A stretch of 64,000 bases of DNA from Catenulispora acidiphila DSM 44928 (GTDB lineage: Bacteria > Actinomycetota > Actinomycetes > Streptomycetales > Catenulisporaceae): assembly GCF_000024025.1 (NCBI RefSeq), contig NC_013131.1, positions 2,790,001 to 2,854,000 on the forward strand, written 5' to 3'. The translations under genes and the position numbers were made by a program. Each line of letters starts with the position of its first letter. Position 1 is the stretch's first letter. Under the pieces are notes generated by a model. It was not told the DNA's origin. It worked only from the letters and a program-made list of their open reading frames with translations, and searched no databases. Positions 18,574 through 26,510 of this stretch are shown here, piece by piece.

Positions 18574-19953
18574 ATGGACAAGATCCCACCCGCCGCGATC
18601 GCCGATCTGCAGGCCCTGCTGGGGGAGCGCGTGCTCACCGCGCCCGGGGCGCTGGCCGCCTACGGCCGCGACGCCACGCCGCTGTTCCGGCACGCGCCGG
18701 ACGTGGTCGTGCAGCCGCTGACCACCGAGGAGGTCGCCGCGGTGATGCGGATCGCGACCCGCCACCGGGTCCCGGTCACCACCCGCGGCGCCGGGACGAA
18801 CCTGTGCGCGGCCACCGTGCCGCTCTCCGGCGGGATCGTGCTGTCCACGACCCGGATGACCGCCCTGACGGAGGTCAGCCGCGAGGAGATGCTGGCGGTG
18901 TGCCAGCCGGGCGTCACCGCCGGGGCGCTGAACCGTGCGGCGGCGGCCGTCGGGCTGATCTACGTCCCCGACCCGGGCAGCAAGGAGGCCTCGACGGTCG
19001 GCGGCAACGTCGCCACCTGCGCCGGCGGACTGCGCGGCCTGAAGTACGGGGTCACCCGGCAGTACGTGCTCGGCCTGGAGGCGGTCCTGCCCGACGGCGA
19101 GGTCATCCGCACCGGCGGCCGGCTGGTGAAGGACGTCGCCGGCTACGACCTGACCCGCCTGCTGGTCGGCTCCGAGGGCACGCTCGCGGTGATCACCGAG
19201 ATCACCATGGCGCTGGTCCCGAATCCCGCCGCCGCCCGCTACGGCGTCGCCTACTTCGAGACCATGGCCGAGGCCTGCGAGGCGGTCCGTGACATCGTCG
19301 CCTCCGGTCCCGCGCCGGCGACGCTGGAGTTCATGGACGCGGTCTGCATCGCCGCTGTCGAGGACTTCGCGCACCTGGGCCTGCACCTGGACGCCGGAGC
19401 CCTGCTGCTGTTCGGCGACGACGGCGAACCCGACGCCGTGGACCGCTCCGTGGCCCGCATGGCAGAGGTCTGCGGCAAGCGCGCCACCCGCATCGACCTC
19501 GCCGAGTCCGTCGCCGCCGCCGAGGACCTGCTCGCCGCCCGCCGCTGCAACCTGCCAGCGCTGGCGCGCAGCGGCAGCATGACGATCCTGGAGGACGTGA
19601 CCGTCCCGCGACCGAAGCTCGCCGAGATGGTCGCCTTCGTCGCCGCGACCGCCGACAAGCACGGCGTGCGTATCGGCACCTTCGGCCACGCCGGCGACGG
19701 CAACCTGCACCCCACCGCCGTCGTCGACGGCGACGACCCGGCAGCGGCGAAGGCGGCGATGGCCGCCTTCGACGAGATCTTCCGCCGCGCCGTGGACCTC
19801 GGCGGTACGATCACCGGCGAACACGGCGTGGGCGCGGCGAAGCTGCCCTACCTGGAACACCGATTGGGGCCCGAGCAGATGGCGCTGCTGCGGCGGATCA
19901 AGGGCGCGTTCGACCCGCTCGGTCTGCTCAACCCCGGGAAGCTGGGATCGTGA
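18574..19953 (+). CDS. glcD: Glycolate oxidase-like FAD subunit (GlcD)
   Basis: The 459-residue protein is an FAD-linked oxidase of the PCMH/VAO type: FAD-binding signatures VPVTTRGAGTNLCAATVPLSGG, PDPGSKEASTVGGNVATCAGG and KYGVTRQYVLG, and C-terminal GTFGHAGDGNLHP and GTITGEHGVGAAK, the metal/substrate His motifs of GlcD and D-lactate dehydrogenases. It oxidises glycolate, D-lactate or another 2-hydroxyacid and passes electrons to the Fe-S partner encoded by the next gene, which overlaps by 4 bp (GTGA). No GlcE is present; two-subunit GlcDF arrangements are known in actinobacteria. The exact substrate is uncertain. Confidence 0.9.
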   Translation: MDKIPPAAIADLQALLGERVLTAPGALAAYGRDATPLFRHAPDVVVQPLTTEEVAAVMRIATRHRVPVTTRGAGTNLCAATVPLSGGIVLSTTRMTALTEVSREEMLAVCQPGVTAGALNRAAAAVGLIYVPDPGSKEASTVGGNVATCAGGLRGLKYGVTRQYVLGLEAVLPDGEVIRTGGRLVKDVAGYDLTRLLVGSEGTLAVITEITMALVPNPAAARYGVAYFETMAEACEAVRDIVASGPAPATLEFMDAVCIAAVEDFAHLGLHLDAGALLLFGDDGEPDAVDRSVARMAEVCGKRATRIDLAESVAAAEDLLAARRCNLPALARSGSMTILEDVTVPRPKLAEMVAFVAATADKHGVRIGTFGHAGDGNLHPTAVVDGDDPAAAKAAMAAFDEIFRRAVDLGGTITGEHGVGAAKLPYLEHRLGPEQMALLRRIKGAFDPLGLLNPGKLGS

Positions 19954-21104
19954 GCGAGGACACCAGCCGGCGGGAGATGCCCGAGTCCGAACCCGCGGGC
20001 ATCTTCAGCAAGGACCTGCTGGACGCCTGCATCTCCTGCGGATTCTGCCTCCCGGCGTGCCCGACCTACGCCCTCACCGGTCAGGAACAGTCCTCCCCGC
20101 GCGGCCGCATCACCTTGATGCGCCTGCTGGAAACCGGCGATCTCGCCGCCGACGACCCCACCCTCGCCGAGGAGGCCTCGCTCTGCCTGGGCTGCCGCGC
20201 CTGCGAGACCGTGTGCCCGGCCGGCGTCCAATACGGACACCTCCTGGAAGAGTGGCGCGACGAGCAGTGGAGCGGTTTGAAGCGACCGTGGATCGTTCGG
20301 CCGCTGCTGCTGGTCGCGAACCGCAAGTGGGTCCTGCGGCTGCTCGGTCTGGTTCGCCGCAGCGCCCGCAAACGCAGCGGCAGCAGTAGTAGCAGTAGCG
20401 GCACATCCGACCAGCCCACGCTCATGCTCGGCTGCTTCGAGCGCGCGCTGTTCCCCTCGGTCAGCCGCAACATTGCCGCGCTCGACCCGAACCTCACCGT
20501 CGATCCCGACCAGGGCTGCTGCGGCGCCCTGCACGCGCACAACGGGGACCTCGACCAAGGCCGCGACCTGGCGCGCAAGCTCGGCGAACAGCTTCCCGGC
20601 ACGATCGTCACCACCAGCGGCGGCTGCGCGGCGCACCTGGCGGACGTGATCGGCAGGGACCGCGTCGTCGAGGCTTCCGAGTGGCTGCTCAAGCAGGACA
20701 CCGCGACTGCGCAAAACACCGCAGTCGCGCGAAGCACTGCGACCGAGCAGCGCCCCCTACGCGTCGGACTCCAGGACAGCTGCCACCTGCGCAACGGTCT
20801 CGGCGTCTGGAGGGAACCCCGCGAACTCCTCGGCCGCACCGCCACCTACGTCGAGCTGCCCTCCGCCGGCTCCTGCTGCGGCGCCGCCGGGACCTACGCC
20901 CTGGTCCGTAAGAAGGAGAGCAAAGCCATTCTGGCCAAGAAGATCGCCGAGATCGAGGCGGCGGACCTCGACCTGGTGATCGCGGTCAACCCCGGCTGCC
21001 TGCGCCAACTCCAGACCGGTCTGCGCAAAGCCAAGAGCCGCACCAAAGCCGTGCACATCGTCGACTACCAGCGAGGCGACTACCGCCGAGGCGATAAGGC
21101 ATGA
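19950..21104 (+). CDS. glcF: Glycolate oxidase-like Fe-S subunit (GlcF)
   Basis: The 384-residue protein has two 4Fe-4S motifs (CISCGFCLPACPTYAL near residue 28 and CLGCRACETVCPAG near 72) and two CCG domains (GCCGALHAHNGD with GGCAAHLAD; DSCHLRNGL with SCCGAAGTYAL). It receives electrons from GlcD and passes them to the quinone pool. Between domains are two low-complexity stretches, a Ser-rich run (SGSSSSSSGTS, about 145) and a TATAQNTAVARSTATEQ segment (about 252-268), which look like small repeat insertions. The GTG start overlaps the glcD stop and its own stop overlaps the next start by 4 bp, so translation of the three genes is coupled. Confidence 0.9.
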   Translation: MSEDTSRREMPESEPAGIFSKDLLDACISCGFCLPACPTYALTGQEQSSPRGRITLMRLLETGDLAADDPTLAEEASLCLGCRACETVCPAGVQYGHLLEEWRDEQWSGLKRPWIVRPLLLVANRKWVLRLLGLVRRSARKRSGSSSSSSGTSDQPTLMLGCFERALFPSVSRNIAALDPNLTVDPDQGCCGALHAHNGDLDQGRDLARKLGEQLPGTIVTTSGGCAAHLADVIGRDRVVEASEWLLKQDTATAQNTAVARSTATEQRPLRVGLQDSCHLRNGLGVWREPRELLGRTATYVELPSAGSCCGAAGTYALVRKKESKAILAKKIAEIEAADLDLVIAVNPGCLRQLQTGLRKAKSRTKAVHIVDYQRGDYRRGDKA

Positions 21105-22357
21105 CCGCGAGCGACCTCCTCGACGCCTCCTTCAAAGGCCTGCCCCTGCACGCCGCCGTCACCCTCGACGACCTCGGATCGCAGGGCTGGAACATCCGCC
21201 GAGGCGACACGTCCACGCCGGTTGCCGTCCTGCGCGACGCCGCCCTGGACGCCAACCTCGACGTGATGCGCCGCTTCTGCGCCACCGCCGGCGTCAGCAT
21301 CGCCCCGCACGCCAAGACCACCATGTCCCCGCAGCTCATCGCCCGCCAGCTCGCCGCCGGCGTCTGGGGGCTGACCGCCGCGCTGCCCGCGCAGGTGCGG
21401 ATGCTGTGGTCCTTCGGCGCGTGCCGGGTCCTGATGGCCAACGAGCTCACCGACCCGGCGGCGCTGCGCTGGCTGGCCCGCGAACTCGCCGCGCATCCCG
21501 AACGCGAGCTGCTGTGTTACGTCGACTCCCTCGACGGCGTCCGGCTCGCCGAGCAAGCCTTCGCCGAAGCCGACACCGTCCTGCCGGTCCTGATCGAACT
21601 CGGCCACGCAGCCGGCCGCACCGGCGTTCGCGACCGCGAAACCGCCCTCGCCGTCGCCGAAGCCGCGGCAGCGGCGCCGCACCTGGCTGTCGCGGGCGTC
21701 GCAGGCTACGAAGGCACGATCGGCCACGACCGCACCCCGGAAACCATCGCCCGCGTCGACGCCTTCCTCACCGACCTGCGCGACCTCGCCGCCGCCCTCG
21801 CCGACCGCGGCCTGTTCGCCCCCGACCGCGAACCGATCGCCTCAGCCGGAGGCAGCAGCTTCTTCGAACGCGTCGCGCAGATCCTCGGCCCGCTCACCGC
21901 CGACGGCATCCGCGTCGTCCTGCGCAGCGGCTGCTACCTGACCCACGACAACGGCCAATATGCGACCCTGACCCCCAGCACCCGCCCCGAGTGGACGCTC
22001 CCGCCGTTCCAGGCGGCCCTGGAGGTATGGACCCGCGTCGTCTCCCGCCCCGAACCCGGCCTCGCCCTCCTGAACGCCGGCCGCCGCGACCTCTCCCACG
22101 ACGCCGGCCTCCCGATCCCGCTGACCGCCTGGCGCGACACCACCGACACCGCGATCGACCTCGACGAGGGCGCCCACATCAGCGCCCTGAGCGACCAGCA
22201 CACCTTTCTCCGCATCGATCCCGACAGCCCCCTGGCCGTCGGCGACCTGGTAGCCCTCGGCGTCTCGCACCCCTGCATGACCCTCGACCGCTGGCGGCTG
22301 TTCCTGCTGGTGAACGAGGACTACGACGTCATCGGCGGCGCCCGCACCTACTTCTGA
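21101..22357 (+). CDS. PLP-dependent D-amino-acid aldolase/deaminase (DSD1/D-threonine aldolase family)
   Basis: The 418-residue protein has the alanine-racemase-like TIM barrel with the PLP lysine in IAPHAKTTMSPQ (about residue 70) and the C-terminal zinc motif HPCMTLDRW near residue 389, as in D-serine dehydratase-like and D-threonine/3-hydroxyaspartate aldolase enzymes. Further family pieces are ELGHAAGRTGVR, GYEGTIGH and SAGGSSFFE. Members deaminate D-serine or cleave D-3-hydroxy amino acids to glycine plus an aldehyde. Translation is coupled (ATGA) to a glycolate-oxidase-like pair, which makes a reaction involving glyoxylate or glycine attractive, but this is inference. Its 3' end overlaps the HD gene by 10 bp tail-to-tail. 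Confidence 0.82.
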   Translation: MTASDLLDASFKGLPLHAAVTLDDLGSQGWNIRRGDTSTPVAVLRDAALDANLDVMRRFCATAGVSIAPHAKTTMSPQLIARQLAAGVWGLTAALPAQVRMLWSFGACRVLMANELTDPAALRWLARELAAHPERELLCYVDSLDGVRLAEQAFAEADTVLPVLIELGHAAGRTGVRDRETALAVAEAAAAAPHLAVAGVAGYEGTIGHDRTPETIARVDAFLTDLRDLAAALADRGLFAPDREPIASAGGSSFFERVAQILGPLTADGIRVVLRSGCYLTHDNGQYATLTPSTRPEWTLPPFQAALEVWTRVVSRPEPGLALLNAGRRDLSHDAGLPIPLTAWRDTTDTAIDLDEGAHISALSDQHTFLRIDPDSPLAVGDLVALGVSHPCMTLDRWRLFLLVNEDYDVIGGARTYF

Positions 22358-22944
22358 GCCGCTGGCCTCGCAGTCACCGGCTTCTGCGTCACCGGGAACT
22401 GCATCTGGTACGCCAACCGCTCGTCGGCGCCGTCGGCGATGTCCGTGAGCAGCGTGTCCAGTTCCAGGAACTCGTCCCACACCTCGCGTCCGCTCTCCGC
22501 CGCCAATACCGCGACCACGAGGTCTTCGAGGTCGACGCGCCGGTGGCCCTTCCACACGGTGTCGGCGAGGCTCACGAGCAGCTCGTCCAGTGTGGATTCG
22601 GCGCTGGGCGTCGAGTGGTTCGCCGCGTACTTCGCCAACTCCGGTGCGATTCCCTTGGCCAGCAACAGATCGCGCCCGGCGTGCTCGTGCTCGGACCCCG
22701 GACCGGACAGCTCGCCCGGATGCAGCGCCTTGCCGATGTCGTGCGTCGCCGCGCCGAACAAAACGGCGTCGGCATCTACAGACAGCCCGCGTTTCGCAGC
22801 CCAGGCAACGAGTTCTGCCGCGACATCGTGCACAGCCCGCAGATGCGCGATGAGCCGGGGCGGCGCCGCGACCTCCTCCAGCAACTCCATCGCGCGCGGC
22901 GGGAGCGGACGCAGCATCGGCGACGTCGTCTCATCGGCCTCCAC
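22348..22944 (-). CDS. HD-domain phosphohydrolase
   Basis: The 198-residue product starts at a GTG whose first base is the last base of the RidA stop codon (TAGTG), so translation is coupled. It has a metal-dependent HD fold: HLRAVHDVAAELV (first His), GAATHDIGK (HD pair), EHEHAGRDLLL and a later ANHSTPSAESTLDELLVSLADTVWKG. Such proteins cleave phosphate mono- or diesters of nucleotides and small molecules. The substrate is unknown. A link with the RidA protein upstream is supported only by gene order. Confidence 0.8.
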   Translation of the reverse strand: MEADETTSPMLRPLPPRAMELLEEVAAPPRLIAHLRAVHDVAAELVAWAAKRGLSVDADAVLFGAATHDIGKALHPGELSGPGSEHEHAGRDLLLAKGIAPELAKYAANHSTPSAESTLDELLVSLADTVWKGHRRVDLEDLVVAVLAAESGREVWDEFLELDTLLTDIADGADERLAYQMQFPVTQKPVTARPAAQK

Positions 22945-23333
22945 TAGAGAACCGCGATCGCGTCGATCTCCACGAGGAAGCGCGGGTTGGCCAGACCGGC
23001 GACCACATGCACCGTGATCGTCGGCGGGTCGCCGGCGTCGCCCCAGGCCTCGCGGAAGGCGCCGAAGCCCTCGCCGACCGGCTGGCCCTGGACGATCGCC
23101 ACGTTCCAGCGGACGACGTCCGTGAGCTTCGCGCCGGCCGCCTCCAACGCCGCCTCGAGGTTGCGCAGCGCCTGATGGGCCTGTTCGCTGAGCGTTTCGC
23201 CGACGATGGTGCCGTCGGCCGTGATCGCGTTCTGGCCGCCGACATAGACCGTGCGGGACGGCGACTCCACCACGATGGCCTGGGTGAAAGCCGGGTTCCG
23301 CGATAGGGAGTCCGGATTCAGGTACGTCTTCAT
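22944..23333 (-). CDS. RidA/YjgF-family enamine/imine deaminase
   Basis: The 129-residue protein matches the RidA fold and length: MKTYLNPDSLSRNPAFTQAIVV, YVGGQNAITADGTIVGE, EQAHQALRNLEAALEAAGAKLTDVVR and the C-terminal FLVEIDAIAVL. RidA proteins hydrolyse reactive enamines such as 2-aminoacrylate; the Arg that binds the substrate carboxylate is normally in a V-R-x-x-V context near residue 105, here NPRFLVEID. The start ATG 23333 lies 6 nt from TTAGAT on the reverse strand, so the mRNA is probably leaderless. It is divergent from a CGNR regulator gene across a shared palindrome. Confidence 0.88.
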   Translation of the reverse strand: MKTYLNPDSLSRNPAFTQAIVVESPSRTVYVGGQNAITADGTIVGETLSEQAHQALRNLEAALEAAGAKLTDVVRWNVAIVQGQPVGEGFGAFREAWGDAGDPPTITVHVVAGLANPRFLVEIDAIAVL

Positions 23334-23335
23334 GA

Positions 23336-23352
23336 AACCATCTAAGATGGTT
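23336..23352. promoter_or_regulatory. Palindromic operator overlapping two divergent -10 boxes
   Basis: AACCATC (23336-23342), TAA, GATGGTT (23346-23352) is a perfect 7+3+7 inverted repeat filling the 21 bp between two divergent start codons. The plus strand has TAAGAT (23343-23348) 6 nt before ATG 23355; the minus strand has TTAGAT (23345-23340) 6 nt before ATG 23333. A single dimer bound here would block both promoters. Confidence 0.75.
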
Positions 23353-23354
23353 AC

Positions 23355-23945
23355 ATGGCTCGCCTGCAAGGCCTCCCGCCCGACCAGGCCCGCCGCTTCC
23401 GCACCGGACGCGCCGGGCTCGACCTCGCGCACACCGGCGGCGACGGGCCGTATGCCAAGTTCGAGCTCTTCTTCGTCCCGGAGGACGTCTCACGCTGGCT
23501 GGAAGTGATCGCCGACCTGGACGGGATCGAAGCGGACGCCGACGACGTCACCGCCGCCCGGGACCTGCGGCGCGCGATCTGGAACACCGCGCACCGAGCC
23601 ATCGCCGGCGAGCAGGCAGCTGAACCGGACCGGCAGGCGATCAACGCAGCCGCTGCCCACCCCGCACCGGTGCCGATGCTGACGCGGGACGGCACAGCGG
23701 AGTTCCACCGGCCGATCACCGCGCGGCACGTGCTCTCGATGCTGGCCCGCGACGCCGTCGACCTGTTCGCCTCACCGCTCGCCGCCCGGATCCGGGTCTG
23801 CTCGGCGCCGGACTGCGGGCTGCTCTACGTCGACCAGTCCCGCACCGGCAACCGGCAGTGGTGCTCGATGCAGCGCTGCGGGACCCGCGCCAAGGTCCGC
23901 GCCCACCGCGAGCGCGCGCAGACACCGCCGAGCGAGGACCTCTGA
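23355..23945 (+). CDS. CGNR zinc-finger (ABATE-domain) transcriptional regulator
   Basis: The 196-residue protein has an N-terminal ABATE domain (DUF1470) that begins with a short LDLAHTGG segment, and a C-terminal zinc finger of the CGNR type: RVCSAPDCGLLYVDQSRTGNRQWCSMQRCG, with four cysteines at about residues 150, 155, 171 and 176 and a variant GTRAK in place of CGNRAK. These are stress- or metabolite-responsive DNA-binding proteins of actinobacteria. It is divergent from ridA with a palindrome between, so it probably represses itself and the ridA-HD pair. The stop codon lies in a short direct duplication. Confidence 0.85.
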   Translation: MARLQGLPPDQARRFRTGRAGLDLAHTGGDGPYAKFELFFVPEDVSRWLEVIADLDGIEADADDVTAARDLRRAIWNTAHRAIAGEQAAEPDRQAINAAAAHPAPVPMLTRDGTAEFHRPITARHVLSMLARDAVDLFASPLAARIRVCSAPDCGLLYVDQSRTGNRQWCSMQRCGTRAKVRAHRERAQTPPSEDL

Positions 23946-23979
23946 GGGTCCTAGATCGCAGACCTCTGAGGGTTCTAGA
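23938..23979. repeat. Short direct duplication at gene ends
   Basis: ACCTCTGAGGGTCCTAGA (23938-23955) recurs as ACCTCTGAGGGTTCTAGA (23962-23979), 24 bp apart. The first copy contains the stop codon of the CGNR gene, the second the stop codon (reverse strand) of the convergent gene. Confidence 0.8.
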
Positions 23980-24472
23980 GCGGCAACCCCGAGGGCACAT
24001 CCGGCAGCCCCACCGGACCGGTCGGCAGCACGTCGGCGAGATAGGCGTCCATGTCGGGCTTCTCGGTCATCAGCACATGCCGGATCCACGCCGACCGCTC
24101 GTGGACCACGACCCCCAGTTCGTACACGCACCCGAGCACCGGCGGCTGCACCGGCGCCAGGTTCCCGGGATCCTCGTCCGGGCTGCCCAGAAACGGCACG
24201 CCGCCGGTCGCGAACTTCCCGTAGATCACGTTGTCCCAGTACCAGCTGTAGACGTTCAGGTGCAGCCCGGCGCCGCTGCGGAACAGCACGGTGAACGCCG
24301 CCGGCGGCGTCTCGTCCGGCGGCGCGAGCATGTCGGCGATCAGCGCGTTCGCGCTCGCCTCCCAGTCCGGGCGGATCGGCGTCGCGTCGCGGGCGATGTG
24401 GTAGCGCTTGACCGCGCGGCCGTCGATGACGTCGGTGCCGGCGTGCCAGGCGATAGGGGTCCGGTAGCTCAT
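23975..24472 (-). CDS. Conserved hypothetical protein
   Basis: I do not recognise this 165-residue protein. I start it at ATG 24472 (MSYRTPIAWHAG) because a longer start at 24502 would lie inside the terminator of the upstream gene. The sequence has a DGRAVKRYHIARD strand, an ADMLAPPDETPPAAFTVLFRSGAG segment and a tyrosine/tryptophan-rich core LNVYSWYWDNVIYG, with LHERSAWIRHVLM near the C-terminus. It looks like a soluble beta-rich single-domain protein with no catalytic motif visible to me. It lies downstream of the chitinase gene but beyond its terminator. Confidence 0.6.
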   Translation of the reverse strand: MSYRTPIAWHAGTDVIDGRAVKRYHIARDATPIRPDWEASANALIADMLAPPDETPPAAFTVLFRSGAGLHLNVYSWYWDNVIYGKFATGGVPFLGSPDEDPGNLAPVQPPVLGCVYELGVVVHERSAWIRHVLMTEKPDMDAYLADVLPTGPVGLPDVPSGLPL

Positions 24473-24487
24473 GAGGCGACCATAAAA

Positions 24488-24520
24488 GGGCACCACTGAC
24501 ATCTCCTGTCAGTGGTGCCC
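24488..24520 (-). terminator. Intrinsic terminator of the chitinase gene
   Basis: GGGCACCACTGACA (24488-24501) and TGTCAGTGGTGCCC (24507-24520) form a perfect 14-bp stem with a 5-nt loop. Read on the reverse strand it is followed by TTTTATG, a T-tract, 12 bp past the chitinase stop. Confidence 0.9.
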
Positions 24521-24531
24521 CGGTGTCCTGC

Positions 24532-26112
24532 TCAGCCGGTGTACTGCACCAGGATCTTGGTGAAGTCCCACGGGTTCTGCGAGACGCTCGAGCACGTCCC
24601 GTCGGCCCAGTTGTGCGGCACGCTCGGGTCGCACACGCGGTCCCGGTTGGCCGACCAGTAGGAGAACCACGCCGGGTGGTTCGCCTTGGCGAAGCCGAGC
24701 AGCGCGGAGAAGTCGCTCTCCTGGAACAGCTCGGAGGGCTGGTCGGTGTGGCCGTTCATGATCTGCAGGCCGAGGTGCGACCAAGCCTGCGACGTGCTCC
24801 AGCCGTAGATGGACTGCAGCTGCGAGATGGCGTCGTTGGCGATCGCCTCGGTCTGGCCGACCTCGGTACCGGAGGTCAGACCGGTGTCGAAGTCCATGAT
24901 GTTGATGACGTCCAGCCGCGCGCCGGCCGCCACCGCCTGCTTGATCTCATCGACCCCGGAGCCCGGGAAACCGACCGTGGTCATCGGGATGGTCAGCGAG
25001 ACCACCAGATTCGGGTTGTTCTGCTCCAGGATCTTGATGGCGCCGAAGCGGACGGCGGTGTTGCTGTCCAGCGCGGTGTTCTCGTAGTCGAAGTCGACGT
25101 GCTTCAGCTGGTACTTGGTGATCACCTTCTGGTACGCCGCCGCCAGCGAGCTGGCGCTGCCGCACGAGGACCCGAGCTCGGTGCCGTTGTAGCCGCCGAA
25201 GGAGACCGCGGCGTCACCGCCGGCCGCCCGCAGGGCGCTGATGTCGCCCAGGACCGTGGTGTCGGAGGACACCGGGGTCGAGGCGTTGCCGCCCCAGGCC
25301 GGGGTGCAGCCGCCGGAGTCCAGGACGAAGGCCAGGTTCAGCTCCTTCTCCCCGGCGTTGACGATGGCGGAGATCGCCTGCGGGCTGTTGTCCAGCGGCA
25401 TGAAGTACGCCGGGTGGTTGAAGCCGGAGTTCGGCGGCGGCGGGGGAACCGAGCTCGGCGACGAGGACGGCGTCGTCGGGGTGGTCGGCGGCGTCGTGGG
25501 CGTGGTCGACGGCGTGGTCGGGCTGCTCGGCGTGGTCGGCGGGGTGCTCGACGAGCCGGTCCCGGCCGGTCCCAGCAGGCTGACGTCGTCGCCGTGGTAG
25601 GTGCCCTGGCCGTACCAGCCGTGCAGGTAGACCGTGACGCTGGTGGTCGAGGCGCCGGTGGTGAACGTCGTGGTGAGCTGGTTCCACGCCGCGTTGCTGC
25701 TCCAGGTGCTCGGATCGGTCCCCCCGGTTCCGCTGGCGCCGAGGTAGACGTAGCTGCCCTGTACCCAAGCGGACAGCGTGTAGGACGAGTTCGGCTGCAC
25801 GCTCACGCTCTGCGTGCACTGCGCGTCGTCCGAACCCGCCGGCGTGGCACTGAGGGCGTAGGACCCGGAGTGCACCGGAGTGCTCACCACGGACCCGCTG
25901 TTGGCACTGCACGTCCACCCGGTGAGCGCCCCGGCCTCAAAGCCCGGATTCACCACCAGATTCGCAGCGGCGGCATTGGCACCGCCGGCCGCCACCGCCA
26001 CCCCCGCGGCGGCCAGCGCGCCCGCCGCGACCACCCCGACCACACCCGCGGCCCGCCGCGAACGCACCGGCGGCCGGTCTCTGCCTCCTGCTGTACCGAG
26101 CTCCCTGTTCAT
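24532..26112 (-). CDS. Secreted GH18 chitinase with N-terminal carbohydrate-binding module
   Basis: The 526-residue protein has a twin-Arg-containing signal region (about 1-48, RSRRAAGVVGVVAAG), a carbohydrate-binding domain (about 50-185, NLVVNPGFEAGALTGW typical of CBM16/CBM4_9-like modules), a Pro/Thr/Ser linker (about 188-225) and a GH18 barrel. The catalytic motif is FDYEN in HVDFDYENTALD near residue 340, with the acid Glu; the preceding SFGG motif is present as AAVSFGGYNG. It hydrolyses chitin to oligomers outside the cell. The ribosome site AGGAG is 6 bases before ATG. Two DasR-like sites lie 48-88 bp upstream and a ROK regulator is divergent, consistent with amino-sugar control. Confidence 0.9.
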   Translation of the reverse strand: MNRELGTAGGRDRPPVRSRRAAGVVGVVAAGALAAAGVAVAAGGANAAAANLVVNPGFEAGALTGWTCSANSGSVVSTPVHSGSYALSATPAGSDDAQCTQSVSVQPNSSYTLSAWVQGSYVYLGASGTGGTDPSTWSSNAAWNQLTTTFTTGASTTSVTVYLHGWYGQGTYHGDDVSLLGPAGTGSSSTPPTTPSSPTTPSTTPTTPPTTPTTPSSSPSSVPPPPPNSGFNHPAYFMPLDNSPQAISAIVNAGEKELNLAFVLDSGGCTPAWGGNASTPVSSDTTVLGDISALRAAGGDAAVSFGGYNGTELGSSCGSASSLAAAYQKVITKYQLKHVDFDYENTALDSNTAVRFGAIKILEQNNPNLVVSLTIPMTTVGFPGSGVDEIKQAVAAGARLDVINIMDFDTGLTSGTEVGQTEAIANDAISQLQSIYGWSTSQAWSHLGLQIMNGHTDQPSELFQESDFSALLGFAKANHPAWFSYWSANRDRVCDPSVPHNWADGTCSSVSQNPWDFTKILVQYTG

Positions 26113-26159
26113 CAGGACTCCTCATTGCTGCGGCTTGTGAGCGACCCCGCAGGGTGGAG

Positions 26160-26200
26160 CGTGGACTAGACCATTGGAGACGTCAAGGGACTAGACCAGT
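26160..26200. promoter_or_regulatory. Two DasR-like (dre) sites in the chitinase promoter
   Basis: Two 16-mers, CGTGGACTAGACCATT (26160-26175) and AAGGGACTAGACCAGT (26185-26200), are 25 bp apart and agree with the remembered DasR consensus ACTGGTCTAGACCAGT at 12 and 13 positions. They are also direct repeats, a known feature of streptomycete chitinase promoters. TTGACG (reverse strand, 26186-26181) between them could be a -35 box. Confidence 0.7.
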
Positions 26201-26510
26201 TACGTCGTGAGGCAAGGGTTCTGCCGCCCGGAACGAGGTGATTTGGCTGCTGTGGCTCCTGCGGAACCTTCGGGGAGCACAGCCGTGTGTCCTGCCCCAC
26301 ATTCGCCAGGCCGGGCTACTTCGGTCTCCGATAGTTCTCGGGGGCTTTTACCTAACGCCGCTGGTCCCGCTGCTCGACGATTCGGCGCCCGCTCGCTCGC
26401 CGCCCAGGTGAGACCGGGTCGCTCAACGCGTCCCCTTGACCGCTCCAGCAGGTCCGCCCTACAGTTCCCGCGATGTTACATCGATGAACGATGCAAGAAG
26501 GACGGTCGGC
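26201..26510. other. Intergenic region between chitinase promoter and ROK gene
   Basis: No gene is supported here. Near its end a palindrome CGATG-TTA-CATCG (26471-26483) sits 27 bp before the GTG start of the ROK gene and could be that regulator's operator; an alternative ATG (26484) begins right after it. Confidence 0.5.

Noticed and set aside
24473-24502. Longer start (ATG 24502) for the hypothetical gene 23975-24472
   Set aside because: It lies inside the stem of the chitinase terminator; the ATG at 24472 is more plausible.
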